Shown in pieces: positions 16,531-25,169 of a DNA stretch of 64,000 bases. This stretch comes from JASGDN01 sp049841275 (GTDB taxonomy: Bacteria > Chloroflexota > Chloroflexia > Thermomicrobiales > UBA6265): the NCBI GenBank assembly GCA_049841275.1, contig JASGDN010000021.1, positions 1 to 64,000 on the forward strand, given 5' to 3'. Each line of letters begins with the position of its first letter. Position 1 is the first letter of the stretch. Under the pieces are notes generated by a model, which saw nothing but the letters and a program-made list of their open reading frames with translations, was not told the DNA's origin and made no database searches. The translations under genes were made by a program, and so were the position numbers.

Positions 16531-17438
16531 CCGATCATGCCTCGCCGCTCGCCAGCGCTCAGGCCAGGCGGAGGGAGGAAGCCCCCTCGCTGCCCCCGGG
16601 AGGCCCTGCGCGGCCTTCATGGCTGAGGCGCGATCTGTTCCTGTTCGTACCCATTGCCCTTTTCCTGGTTGCGGCGTTCATCCTGCCGCTCGTCTATCGT
16701 GGCAGCGCGACGGCGCAGGACCTTCCCGCTCGGCTGGAACCGCCGATCTTCCTGTCCGGTGGTTCGTGGACGCATCCGCTGGGGACGGACAGTCTCGGAC
16801 GGGATGTGCTCGCGCGGACGTTGAGTGCGATGTCGCTTTCCCTGCGAATCGGCCTGGTGGCGGCGTTTGGTGCGTCGGCGATCGGGATCGTGCTGGGGCT
16901 GGTTGCCGCGACCGGGCGTCGCCTCGCCGATGCCGCCGTCACGATGGGCGCCGATGTCGTGCTGACCGTCCCGTTTGTCGTCGTCGGCATCGTGGTCACG
17001 GCGATCCTGGGGCAGGGGTTGCCGAATGTGATTGCCATCCTGGTGCTCACCGGCTGGGTCTCCTACACCCGCATTGTGCGGCTCCAGGCGCGGGCCATCG
17101 CTGCCAGCGACTACGTGACCGCCGCTCGCGCGCTTGGGGGGACGCGAGAGCACATTGCACGTGTTCACATCCTTCCGAACCTCGCGCCGGTGTTGGTGTT
17201 CCTGATTTTCCAGCAGGTCGCCGCCATGATGCTCTACGAAGCATCGCTGACCTATCTCGGCATTGGACTGCCCATCGAGCGCCTGTCGTTGGGCGGGCTC
17301 GTGCAGGCCGGACAGGAGCAGATCTTCAAGGCGTGGTGGATCGGATTCATGCCGGGAATGGTGCTCGCGGTGGCGGTTGTCGGGATGAACCTGGCTGCCG
17401 AGTGGTTCCAGCGCCGCATGCGAGCGAGGGAAGGATGA
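16527..17438 (+). CDS. ABC transporter permease, Opp/Dpp family, DppC-like
   Basis: 303 residues; ATGA overlap with the previous gene. One membrane segment near residues 35-55, a periplasmic stretch with the typical HPLGTDSLGRDVLART, then five more segments and the EAA-like loop AARALGGTREHIARVHILPNLAP. It pairs with the DppB-like subunit to form the transmembrane pore. The N-terminal 35 residues are polar and proline-rich. No gene for the ATPase subunits (DppD/DppF) follows here, so they must be supplied from elsewhere. Confidence 0.9.
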   Translation: MTDHASPLASAQARRREEAPSLPPGGPARPSWLRRDLFLFVPIALFLVAAFILPLVYRGSATAQDLPARLEPPIFLSGGSWTHPLGTDSLGRDVLARTLSAMSLSLRIGLVAAFGASAIGIVLGLVAATGRRLADAAVTMGADVVLTVPFVVVGIVVTAILGQGLPNVIAILVLTGWVSYTRIVRLQARAIAASDYVTAARALGGTREHIARVHILPNLAPVLVFLIFQQVAAMMLYEASLTYLGIGLPIERLSLGGLVQAGQEQIFKAWWIGFMPGMVLAVAVVGMNLAAEWFQRRMRAREG

Positions 17439-17500
17439 TGTTCATGCCGCCGATAGTGGAATTGCAGTCCGGGGAGGATTGTGTGGAGCAGAGGCATTCG

Positions 17501-19060
17501 ATGAAGGGGATGATCGGGCGGCGGACGTTGTTGCGCGGTGTCGCTGTGACCGGCGCCGGCATTGCTGCCGGGATGCCGGCCGGTATGCTGATGGCGCAGG
17601 GAGCAGCGCCGCCGGACGCATCGCCCGCGGCCTCGCCGACGGTTTCGCGATTGCCGGATCTCGCCATCGACCTCGATCGCGGCCCGGACAATCTCGATCC
17701 GGCACTGGCCTATTCGTCACGCGACTGGTCGATCGTCCATGCGATCTACGACTCGCTGCTGCACTTCGCGGCGGATGGCGAGATCGTGCCGCTGGCGGCG
17801 GAGTCCTTCACCAGCGATGACGCGAAGACCTTTCACGTCGTATTGCGGGAGGGGCTGACCTATCACGATGGTACGCCCGTGAAGGCAGAGGCGATCGCCC
17901 GCTCGGTGACGCATATCCAGGAGTCGGATTCCCAGATCGCCGCCCTCTTCCAGGGCATCGAGTCGGTGGAGGTTGTGGACGACCGGACGGCAATCCTGCA
18001 TTGTACGGAGCCGTCGGCGTGGCTGCCATCGCAGATCGCCGTGTGGCTGGTGCTCTACCCGGAAGGGATGGACGAGCGGACCTGGTGGACGGCGCCAGTG
18101 GGGACCGGTCCCTATCGCTTCGCGTCATATGAAGCGGGATCTCAGGTGACGCTCGAACGGAACAAGGCCTATACGTGGGGCAGCCCGAAGGGAGAGCCGC
18201 TGGCCGATCGCGTCACGTATCGGTTCGTGCCTGAGGCGGCGACGCGCATCGCCGACCTCTCGACCGGTGCGGCCCGGATCGTCACATCGGTGCCGCTCGA
18301 TCAGCGCGACGCCATTTCCGATGCAGGGGCCGAACCCGTGATCGAGCCGATCCTGGGTACATCCTTTCTGCGTATCGCGACCGACGCGAAGCCGTTCGAC
18401 GATCCCCGGGTTTGCCAGGCGCTCAATTACGCCATCGATGTCGAGACCATCGCCGCGACACTGGTGGCGCCGGAATCGCACCGGTTGGCCGCGCTCTATC
18501 CCGATCCGCGCGGCCTCGGCTTCGATCCCGATCTTGCGCCATTCGCCTACGACCCCGACAAGGCGCGTGCGTTGTTGAGCGAGGCAGGGCTAGCGGACGG
18601 ATTTGCCACGACGCTGCAATTTGCGGCGACGGAGAAGGCCGACGCGCTGGAAGCGATCGCATCCTACCTGGGGGATGTCGGCATTCACGTGACGCTGGAG
18701 GCGGTGGAGCTGGCTGCATTCAACCAGGCGTGGCCGGATACATCGGCGCCGCCCATCCGCTATGCATCCTGGCGTCCGCTCTACGATCCGCATTCCCTGC
18801 TGAGCCTGATGTATCTCAGTACTGGCTATCTCTCCCGTTACAACAACCCGGCGGTGGACAAGCTCATCCTTGCGGCTGCTGCGGAGCCAAACGTCCAGGC
18901 GCGGACGGACCTGTATCGCCAACTGGGCAGGGAAATGCAGGTGTCGCCGGGGGCAGTCTATCTCTGGAATATCGTCTCGGGTTACGGGGTTGCACCGGAT
19001 GCGCTCGCGTGGAGTCCGCGCGGCGACGATTACACCATCGCGATGGCGAACGCTCGGTAG
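17501..19060 (+). CDS. Extracytoplasmic solute-binding protein 1 (SBP_bac_5), Tat signal
   Basis: 519 residues from MKGMIGRRTLLRG; ATG 17435, overlapping the permease stop by 4 bases, would add 22 residues and is also possible. A Tat-like signal (GRRTLLRGVAVTGAGIAAG) is followed by a Pro/Ala/Ser linker (PPDASPAASPT) and a family 5 binding-protein domain (NLDPALAYSSRDWSIVHAIYDSLLHF; LREGLTYHDGTPVKAEAI). Export in folded form would suit a bound cofactor or ligand. Closely related to the next gene along its whole length, so the pair arose by duplication. Confidence 0.88.
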   Translation: MKGMIGRRTLLRGVAVTGAGIAAGMPAGMLMAQGAAPPDASPAASPTVSRLPDLAIDLDRGPDNLDPALAYSSRDWSIVHAIYDSLLHFAADGEIVPLAAESFTSDDAKTFHVVLREGLTYHDGTPVKAEAIARSVTHIQESDSQIAALFQGIESVEVVDDRTAILHCTEPSAWLPSQIAVWLVLYPEGMDERTWWTAPVGTGPYRFASYEAGSQVTLERNKAYTWGSPKGEPLADRVTYRFVPEAATRIADLSTGAARIVTSVPLDQRDAISDAGAEPVIEPILGTSFLRIATDAKPFDDPRVCQALNYAIDVETIAATLVAPESHRLAALYPDPRGLGFDPDLAPFAYDPDKARALLSEAGLADGFATTLQFAATEKADALEAIASYLGDVGIHVTLEAVELAAFNQAWPDTSAPPIRYASWRPLYDPHSLLSLMYLSTGYLSRYNNPAVDKLILAAAAEPNVQARTDLYRQLGREMQVSPGAVYLWNIVSGYGVAPDALAWSPRGDDYTIAMANAR

Positions 19061-19104
19061 GGTACCCAGACCGGGGACCGCCTTCGTTCGTGGGAGGACA
19101 GGAT

Positions 19105-20697
19105 ATGAACGACGTAACGACGGGAAAGCGGAGCAACTCCGGCCCTTCGTTCGACCGGCGGACAGCGGTAAAGGGGGGAATGGGACTCGCGTTGGGGGTA
19201 GCGGGTGCTGCGTTGGCGCTTCCTGTTTCACAGGCCGCGGCCCAGGCAACGCCTGCTGCTTCGCCCGCGGCGGACCTCCTCGACGTGATGATGATCGACC
19301 TCTCGGGTGAACCGCAGAGTCTGGATCCGGCGCTGGCCGAATCCTCGCGCGATTGGTCGATCGTGCATGCGATCTACGACTCGCCATTGCAATGGGGAGA
19401 GACCGGGAACATCGAGCCGCTGGCGGCCGAGTCCTTCCGCTTCGTCGATTCCACGACGATCGAGATCGTGCTGCGCCAGGGGTTGACGTTCCACAACGGG
19501 ACCCCGGTGACATCGGCCGCGATCTCGCGGGCGGTAAGCCACCTGCAGGACCCCAACTCCGGTTCGCAGGTGACCGATCTCTTTGCGCCGATCGCGAGCG
19601 TGAAGGAAGTCGATGACCGCACCGTTCATCTTCTCACGCAGAGTCCGGCTCCGGGGCTGCTCGCCCAGATCGTGACCTGGCTCGTCCTGTTGCCGGAAGG
19701 AGCGACGGCCGATTCGCTGGCGAAGACGCCGGTAGGCTCGGGGCCATTCATCTTCGACTCGTACGAGGCAGGCAACCAGATCGTCCTGAAGCAGAATCCG
19801 GCGTACATCTGGGGAAGTCCGAAAGGACTGCCCATGACGGAACGGGCGACCTATCGCTTCGTCCCGGAGGCGACGACGCGGATAGCCGATCTTTCGTCCG
19901 GTGCGACGGACATCATCGGTGATATTCCGATCGATCAGGAGGGCCAGCTCTCCGCCAATGGCGCGACAGCGCGTGACGTCCCCCTTGTTGGAACGTCGTT
20001 CGTGCGCCTCGTCGCCGACCAGGTGCCATTCGACAACGCCTCGGTACGCCAGGCGATGTTGCATGCCGTGGATGTCGAGTCGATTGCCCAGGCGTTGGTG
20101 TCACCGAATGCGCACCGCCTGGCGAGCATCTATCCGGACAAGCGGGCGATGGGGTTCGATGCATCGCTGGCGCCCCATGCCTTCGATCCCGATCTGGCGA
20201 AATCGTTGCTGAGCGATGCTGGTCTCGGGGATGGCATCGACGTGGACTTCGATATCACGACGACCGGGCGTCAGGATGTGGCGGAGGCGATCGCCTCGCA
20301 ACTGGGTGATGTCGGCATTCGCTGCACGATCAAGGCGCTGGAATACGCTCAATTCAACCAGACCTGGAAAGAGGGGACGGCTCCGCTGCGGATGGTCACG
20401 TGGAGCCCGCTCTACGACCCGTCGACCTTGCTCGGTCTCGTCTTCGCGAAGGATGGCTATCTCTCGCGCTACCCAAATGCCCAGGCGGACGACCTCATCG
20501 CGCAGGCGGCATCCGTGACCGATGCCGGGAAGCGGATAGCGCTCTACCAGCAGCTTGGCAAGGTGATGTACGATGATCCGGCTGCGATCTACCTGTGGAA
20601 CCTGACCGGCATCTACGGGGTGTCGGCCCAGGCGCAGACATGGACTGCGCGTGGCGACGAGATCATCCTGCCCGTGACGGGTGGGACGGCCGGATGA
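19105..20697 (+). CDS. Extracytoplasmic solute-binding protein 2 (SBP_bac_5), Tat signal
   Basis: 530 residues; start at 19105 with GGGAGG 7 bases upstream. Tat-like signal FDRRTAVKGGMGLALGVAG, then the linker ATPAASPAA and a binding-protein domain very similar to its neighbour (LDPALAESSRDWSIVHAIYDS; YRFVPEATTRIADLSSGA). Such proteins capture the substrate outside the membrane and hand it to the permease pair. Two tandem paralogues suggest two related ligands or affinities. Its stop overlaps the nitroreductase start by 4 bases. Confidence 0.88.
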   Translation: MNDVTTGKRSNSGPSFDRRTAVKGGMGLALGVAGAALALPVSQAAAQATPAASPAADLLDVMMIDLSGEPQSLDPALAESSRDWSIVHAIYDSPLQWGETGNIEPLAAESFRFVDSTTIEIVLRQGLTFHNGTPVTSAAISRAVSHLQDPNSGSQVTDLFAPIASVKEVDDRTVHLLTQSPAPGLLAQIVTWLVLLPEGATADSLAKTPVGSGPFIFDSYEAGNQIVLKQNPAYIWGSPKGLPMTERATYRFVPEATTRIADLSSGATDIIGDIPIDQEGQLSANGATARDVPLVGTSFVRLVADQVPFDNASVRQAMLHAVDVESIAQALVSPNAHRLASIYPDKRAMGFDASLAPHAFDPDLAKSLLSDAGLGDGIDVDFDITTTGRQDVAEAIASQLGDVGIRCTIKALEYAQFNQTWKEGTAPLRMVTWSPLYDPSTLLGLVFAKDGYLSRYPNAQADDLIAQAASVTDAGKRIALYQQLGKVMYDDPAAIYLWNLTGIYGVSAQAQTWTARGDEIILPVTGGTAG

Positions 20698-21338
20698 CCG
20701 AAAACCTGCAGCGAGCACAGGACCTGTTTGCCGCGATTCGCGAACGATCATCGGTGCGCTCGTTCCGTTCGGATCCGATACCGCTGGACCTCGTTCGTCA
20801 GGCGATCGAAGCGGCGGGATGGGCGCCCTCACCGCATGGGACGCAGCCATGGCGGTTCGCCGTAATCGTCTCGCAATCATCGCGGGAGCGGCTGTCCAGC
20901 GCGATGGCGGAAGTCTGGCGCGCCCAACTCCGGCTCGATGGCGCACCGGAGACCGTGGTGGAGCACCGTCTGGCGCGGAGCCGGGAGCGGTTGGAGACAG
21001 CTCCGGTCGTAGTCGTGCTCTGTCTCTATCTGGGCGATGCGCACGCGTATCCGGATGCGGACCGGCAGGATGCCGAGGTGACGATGGCCATTCAGAGCTT
21101 GGGGGCGGCAGCGCAGAACTTCCTGCTGGCCCTCCATGCGCTCGGCCTGGATGCTGGGTGGATGTGCGCACCACTCTTCAACCCGGATACGGTGCGGACG
21201 GCACTCAGGCTGGATGAGTCGTTGATTCCGCACGCGATGTTTCCCGTCGGGATCATGGACAATCCGCCAAAGCGGCGTCCGCGTCGTCCGGTGGACACGC
21301 TCATCGCCCTGTGGGACGAGGCCGAGGAAGCCGGCTAG
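20694..21338 (+). CDS. Nitroreductase-fold flavoprotein resembling the FbiB C-terminal domain
   Basis: 214 residues; ATGA overlap with the binding protein gene. The nitroreductase start RERSSVRSFRSDPIP, the FMN loop WAPSPHGTQPWRF and the pattern QDAEVTMAIQSLGAAAQN...MCAPLF, with PKRRPRRPVDTLI at the end, are typical of the C-terminal domain of FbiB, which reduces dehydro-F420-0 with FMNH2. BluB and generic nitroreductases are less similar by eye. Soluble and cytoplasmic. Being the last gene of an FMN-riboswitch operon it may act on the imported compound, on F420 precursors, or simply be an FMN-demanding enzyme. Confidence 0.85.
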   Translation: MTENLQRAQDLFAAIRERSSVRSFRSDPIPLDLVRQAIEAAGWAPSPHGTQPWRFAVIVSQSSRERLSSAMAEVWRAQLRLDGAPETVVEHRLARSRERLETAPVVVVLCLYLGDAHAYPDADRQDAEVTMAIQSLGAAAQNFLLALHALGLDAGWMCAPLFNPDTVRTALRLDESLIPHAMFPVGIMDNPPKRRPRRPVDTLIALWDEAEEAG

Positions 21339-21613
21339 AACACGAGCCACCCGGCGAGGAGCAGGATGCCAAGGATCGCAAGGGCGATGCTTGCGATGCC
21401 AAGGCCGGTCAGCCAGACGAGCAGGACCGAGATCACGACCACCGCGAGGAGCAGGATCAGATAGTTCCGTTGCAGCGGCGTGAACGGCATCGCGGGATTG
21501 TTCACGACCCACGGATCGGGGGAAGGACGTACGGCGTCGCCAGCGAGCACTTGCCGTGCCGATTGCAGGCGCTCACGGAGGTCATTGGTGCGGTTGGTCG
21601 GGTTGTCGCTCAT
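21335..21613 (-). CDS. Small two-segment membrane protein, 92 aa
   Basis: Start at MSDNPTNRTNDLRERL, preceded by AGGGACAGGATC. The first ~50 residues are hydrophilic and helical, followed by two closely spaced hydrophobic segments (about residues 50-70 and 73-91: YLILLLAVVVISVLLVW and IASIALAILGILLLAG). I do not recognise a family. It is convergent with the nitroreductase and overlaps its stop codon by 4 bases. Confidence 0.7.
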   Translation of the reverse strand: MSDNPTNRTNDLRERLQSARQVLAGDAVRPSPDPWVVNNPAMPFTPLQRNYLILLLAVVVISVLLVWLTGLGIASIALAILGILLLAGWLVF

Positions 21614-21654
21614 GATCCTGTCCCTTCGATCATCGCACGGACTGTTGCGATCGC

Positions 21655-21885
21655 TTATGGAGCTGGGGTTGGCGTGTAGTCGTTGGCGCCGAGCCCGGCG
21701 ACGCGGGTCCAGATGAGAACGACCGCGACCTTCACCGCCCCGGCGACGATGCCCATGAGTCCGATGAGCTGCCAGAGGGCGTCCTGCATGATGACACCCG
21801 CTACGATAGCGCCCACGCCCACGAGGAGCAGCGTGATGGATGCTGCCATCAGCCACGTGAGCGGTCGGATGGTGCATAAGGTCAT
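21655..21885 (-). CDS. Small two-segment membrane protein, 76 aa
   Basis: Start at MTLCTIRPLTWLM, with GGGGGAGA about 8 bases upstream and an ATGA overlap with the stop of the methyltransferase gene. Two hydrophobic segments (about residues 10-32 and 38-62) make up most of the protein. Family not recognised. Part of a minus-strand unit methyltransferase, 76-aa protein, 92-aa protein. Confidence 0.7.
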   Translation of the reverse strand: MTLCTIRPLTWLMAASITLLLVGVGAIVAGVIMQDALWQLIGLMGIVAGAVKVAVVLIWTRVAGLGANDYTPTPAP

Positions 21886-22673
21886 CGGGATATCTCCCCC
21901 TCGGCGATGACGATGATCCGGTCCGAATCGTCCGTCAGCGGAGCCAGGTCGTATCCACCGTAGACATGCCACCGCGAGAAGCCTGCCAGCTCCAGCATCA
22001 GTTCGAGCTCGTTTGGGGTGACATAACGCAAGGTGAATTGCGTCCGCGCTCGCTGGATCGAACCGTTGGGTGATGTGCGATCGTAGTAGAGCACGGTGTC
22101 GATGGTCTGATCCACGCTCAGCAGATCCCGATGCGACCACTTGTCGACCACCGAGCCATCTTCCAGCTCCCAGGTGCCTTCGAGGTGATTACGGCCGGTC
22201 AGGTGCGCCAATTGCTCGTGCGTCGGGTTCATCGTGTCGATGACGGTGATACCGCCCGGTTTCATCGCCTTGCGGGTCGCTCCCACTGCTGCCCGTTGCG
22301 CCTCCGGCGTATCGAGGTGCATCAGGGCGTTGAGCGAGAAGGCGACGAGGCCGAACGGGCCGCCGGGTGCATCAGCCGCGTCCTCCATGCGTCCCTCGTG
22401 AAGGCGAACTTTCTTGCCCGACCCGGCCTCGGCCAGGCGCGCCCGTGCGCGGTCGAGCATCGGGCGGGAGGCATCGACGCCAGTGACCGCGTATCCGGCC
22501 TCGGCGAGTGGTGCGAGCAGGCGGCCCGAACCGGCACCCATCTCGAGGACCGGCCCGCCGACGTTGTCGAGCAGACCGAGATAGAGTTCCAGGTCTTCGT
22601 CGAACTCGTCGTGTTCGAGGTCGTACAACTCGGCGATGTCGGCGTATGGATCGAAGGCAGGTGCGTCGTTCAT
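21882..22673 (-). CDS. Class I SAM-dependent methyltransferase
   Basis: 263 residues. SAM-binding motif I is VLEMGAGSGRLLAPLAEAG (about residues 42-60), motif II VTGVDASRPMLDRAR, post-motif FGLVAFSLNALMHL and VIDTMNP. The beginning DPYADIAELYDLEHDEFDEDLELY is typical of small-molecule methyltransferases of the Methyltransf_25 type. Acceptor unknown; cytoplasmic. It heads the unit containing the two small membrane proteins. Confidence 0.9.
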   Translation of the reverse strand: MNDAPAFDPYADIAELYDLEHDEFDEDLELYLGLLDNVGGPVLEMGAGSGRLLAPLAEAGYAVTGVDASRPMLDRARARLAEAGSGKKVRLHEGRMEDAADAPGGPFGLVAFSLNALMHLDTPEAQRAAVGATRKAMKPGGITVIDTMNPTHEQLAHLTGRNHLEGTWELEDGSVVDKWSHRDLLSVDQTIDTVLYYDRTSPNGSIQRARTQFTLRYVTPNELELMLELAGFSRWHVYGGYDLAPLTDDSDRIIVIAEGEISR

Positions 22674-22703
22674 GGTCGAAGTCTAGTCGATTGGCGACGG
22701 ATG

Positions 22704-22739
22704 GGGAGAGCCACGAACCACATGGATCGTGGCTCTCCC
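22704..22739. terminator. Hairpin between pepT and the methyltransferase gene
   Basis: GGGAGAGCCACGA (22704-22716) and its perfect complement (22727-22739) around a 10-base loop. It lies downstream of pepT on the minus strand and upstream of the methyltransferase, so it probably ends the pepT transcript; no T tract on that side. Confidence 0.6.
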
Positions 22740-22799
22740 TCATCGTTCATTTGGAACGCGCAGCGTTGAATGCGGCGCCGCATTCAACCCACCGTTGCG

Positions 22800-24062
22800 T
22801 CAGTGCGCGCCTTCCTGGCCCCACCGTTCGGCGACCCGGATGACAAGTTCGGTGGAGCGGGACATGTCCTGCACGCTCACGAACTCGCAGGGACCATGGA
22901 TCGCGGCCATCCCGGTGAAGAGATTCGGCGTCGGGACGCCGAGTTCGGTCAGGCGGGAACCATCGGTGCCGCCGCGCGTCGGCGTGGACGAATGCGCGAT
23001 CCCGAGGTCGTTGGCGGCGGCGCGGGCGATGTCCACCGGCCGCATGTCGTTTTCGAGCCAGTAGCGCATGTTCCGGTAGCTTGGCGTGATCCGGCAGGCG
23101 ATCCTGGCGCGGGGCTCGGTTGCCTGGATCGTCGCACAGACCTGTTGCAGCAGATTGTCCAGCGCCTCCAGCTCGTCCAGCTCGAAGGCGCGGATGATGA
23201 AGTGCAGGTCGGCGTGTGCGGCGTTGCCATTCAGTGTGTGAACGTGCAGGAATCCCTGACGTTCGTCCGTGGTGTCTGGAGTGCGTGTGACGTGCGGCAG
23301 CGTGTCGATGATCTTCGCGGCGAGATGCAGGGCATTGACCATCTGGTCCTTCGCCTGTCCGGGATGGATGGACACGCCGTCGATCGTCACGAGCGCGGCA
23401 TCGGCGGAAAAGGTCTCGTAGACGATTTCTCCGAGCGGGCCGCCATCGAGGGTGTAGGCGACATCGGCGGCGAGGTCCCTCGGAAAGTCCGGATGCACGC
23501 CGCGGCCGATCTCCTCGTCCGGGGTGAAGCCGAGGCGGATCGTGCCGTGCGGGATCGCCGGATTCGCCAGGAGGTGGGCGGCGGCGGTCATCGCGATCGC
23601 GACACCGGCCTTGTCGTCGGCGCCGAGCAGCGTGTTGCCGCTGGCCGTCACGATGTCATCGCCGATCTTCTCGGCGAGATACGGGAACTCGGACGAGGAG
23701 AGGGCGAGATCCGGATTGTCCGGGAAGCGAATATCCGTCCCATCGAAGGATCGATGCACCACCGGCTTCACGTTGGCGCCACTGATTGCATCCGACGTAT
23801 CGACGTGGGCGAGGAAGGCGATCACCGGGACGTCACCTTCGATCGTCGCGGGAATAGTGGCGGTCAGCGCCCCGTATTCGGTGAGAACGATGTCCTGCGC
23901 GCCAATCGCCTTCAGTTCGTCCTGAAGGATGTGCTGGAGGTCGAGCTCACGGGCGGCGCTCGGCGTCGTCGCGGAGGCAGCGTCGGCCTCGGTGTTCACC
24001 TGAACGTATCGGATGAGCCGGTCCTCGACGGCCTGCTCGAATGTGGTGGCGTTGCTGCTCAT
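22800..24062 (-). CDS. pepT: Peptidase T (tripeptidase)
   Basis: 420 residues, standard PepT length. M20B zinc ligands are in FLAHVDTSD (about residues 82-90), TLLGADDKAGVA (the bridging Asp) and FTPDEEIGRG; NGNAAHADLHFI and GGTDGSRLTELG are also family marks. It removes the N-terminal residue from tripeptides in the cytoplasm. It stands as a single gene. Confidence 0.95.
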   Translation of the reverse strand: MSSNATTFEQAVEDRLIRYVQVNTEADAASATTPSAARELDLQHILQDELKAIGAQDIVLTEYGALTATIPATIEGDVPVIAFLAHVDTSDAISGANVKPVVHRSFDGTDIRFPDNPDLALSSSEFPYLAEKIGDDIVTASGNTLLGADDKAGVAIAMTAAAHLLANPAIPHGTIRLGFTPDEEIGRGVHPDFPRDLAADVAYTLDGGPLGEIVYETFSADAALVTIDGVSIHPGQAKDQMVNALHLAAKIIDTLPHVTRTPDTTDERQGFLHVHTLNGNAAHADLHFIIRAFELDELEALDNLLQQVCATIQATEPRARIACRITPSYRNMRYWLENDMRPVDIARAAANDLGIAHSSTPTRGGTDGSRLTELGVPTPNLFTGMAAIHGPCEFVSVQDMSRSTELVIRVAERWGQEGAH

Positions 24063-24218
24063 CGGGTGTGTTCCCCAGTCGGTGCGAACGAGATCTCGGC
24101 GGACGGATGCACGAGTGTTTCAGGGTAGCCGATGGCGGTCGCGCTGTCGTGGCTGTGTCGCTCTGGAGGCGAGCCTCGAAGCGGATCGTATGGAGAAAGC
24201 CAGTGGGAAAGCGCGTGG

Positions 24219-24248
24219 TTGACGGGCCAGAGAGCGACCTCCTATAGT
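24219..24248 (+). promoter_or_regulatory. Promoter of smpB, giving a leaderless mRNA
   Basis: TTGACG (24219-24224), 18-base spacer, TATAGT (24243-24248). The ATG of smpB is at 24256, only 7 bases after the -10, so transcription would begin on or next to the start codon. Confidence 0.7.
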
Positions 24249-24255
24249 GACCGGC

Positions 24256-24747
24256 ATGGCCAGAAAGCATCAGGGTGCTGGCAACGAGTCACCGCGTGGC
24301 GATCGGGTGGTGACGCAGAACCGGCGCGCCTTTCACGACTATTTCATCGAAGAGCAACTCGAAGCCGGGATCGCCTTGACCGGCTCGGAGATCAAGTCGA
24401 TCCGTGACGGCAAGATCACGATCGGCGAGGCGTATGTGCGCGTCTCCGGCGGGGAGCTGTGGTTGGTGGGCGCGCACATCACGCCATTCACCCACGGCGG
24501 CTATGCGAATCACGATCCGGATCGCATCCGGAAGCTGCTCGTCCACCGGAGGCAGATCGCCGATTTGCGGGAGGCGACCGAGCGCAAGGGGTTGACGATT
24601 GTCCCGTTGCGCGTCCGGATCAAGGATGGCCGCGCCAAGGTGGACATCGGTGTGGCGCGCGGCAAGAAGCTCTACGACAAGCGGCAATCCGAGAAGGAAC
24701 GGGACGCCCGGCGCGACATGCAGCAGGCGGCGTGGGACCGCTCGTGA
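24256..24747 (+). CDS. smpB: SsrA-binding protein SmpB
   Basis: 163 residues from MARKHQGAG; a GTG three codons upstream lies inside the -10 element and is rejected. Family motifs: NRRAFHDYFIEE, GIALTGSEIKSIRDGKI, then WLVGAHITPFTHGGYANHDPD, and a basic C-terminal tail KKLYDKRQSEKERD. It binds tmRNA and brings it to stalled ribosomes. Its partner RNA starts 49 bases downstream. Confidence 0.97.
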   Translation: MARKHQGAGNESPRGDRVVTQNRRAFHDYFIEEQLEAGIALTGSEIKSIRDGKITIGEAYVRVSGGELWLVGAHITPFTHGGYANHDPDRIRKLLVHRRQIADLREATERKGLTIVPLRVRIKDGRAKVDIGVARGKKLYDKRQSEKERDARRDMQQAAWDRS

Positions 24748-24759
24748 TCCGCACATGCG

Positions 24760-24768
24760 TGCTATACT
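24760..24768 (+). promoter_or_regulatory. Extended -10 promoter of ssrA
   Basis: TGCTATACT, an extended -10, starts 13 bases after the smpB stop and ends 28 bases before the tmRNA 5' end, leaving room for a short processed leader. Confidence 0.55.
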
Positions 24769-24796
24769 GATGCCAGCGGCGGGAAACCGTCGGCTT

Positions 24797-25162
24797 GGGG
24801 ATGTCCGGTTTCGACAGGGTCAGTCGTCAGGCCATTGCACGTCGAGGTCGCCCGAGGCCTCGTAAAAAACGGGCAACCATGTAGCTGCGAACAACAACCA
24901 GCTCGCCTACGCTGCCTAAGTCTTCGACCTCTAGGTAGCGCGTCCTTCCGGTTCTCCCTCCATCGGGACCGGGTCCGGGCGTCACCAAGATGGAGTGCGG
25001 CGATCTAGTCCGCCGGAGCGCGGTCGTCCAAGGCAGTCTGGCTAACCGTTCGGGAACCCTGTCGGTGGGGGTCCTGGACGGCACGAAAAACATCGACTAA
25101 ACGTGTAGTAGATGTCCGGCAGTTGGTTCTGGACGGGGGTTCGATTCCCCCCATCTCCACCA
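24797..25162 (+). ncRNA. ssrA: tmRNA (ssrA)
   Basis: The 5' end GGGGAUG pairs with CAUCUCC near the 3' end, where a tRNA-Ala-like T arm (GGTTCGATTCC) and an encoded CCA (25160-25162) are seen; the start GGGGATGTCCGGTTTCGACAG is typical. The reading frame for the tag runs 24884-24919 and encodes (A)ANNNQLAYAA followed by TAA. It rescues stalled ribosomes and tags the incomplete protein for degradation. Confidence 0.96.
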
Positions 25163-25169
25163 GCGATGA

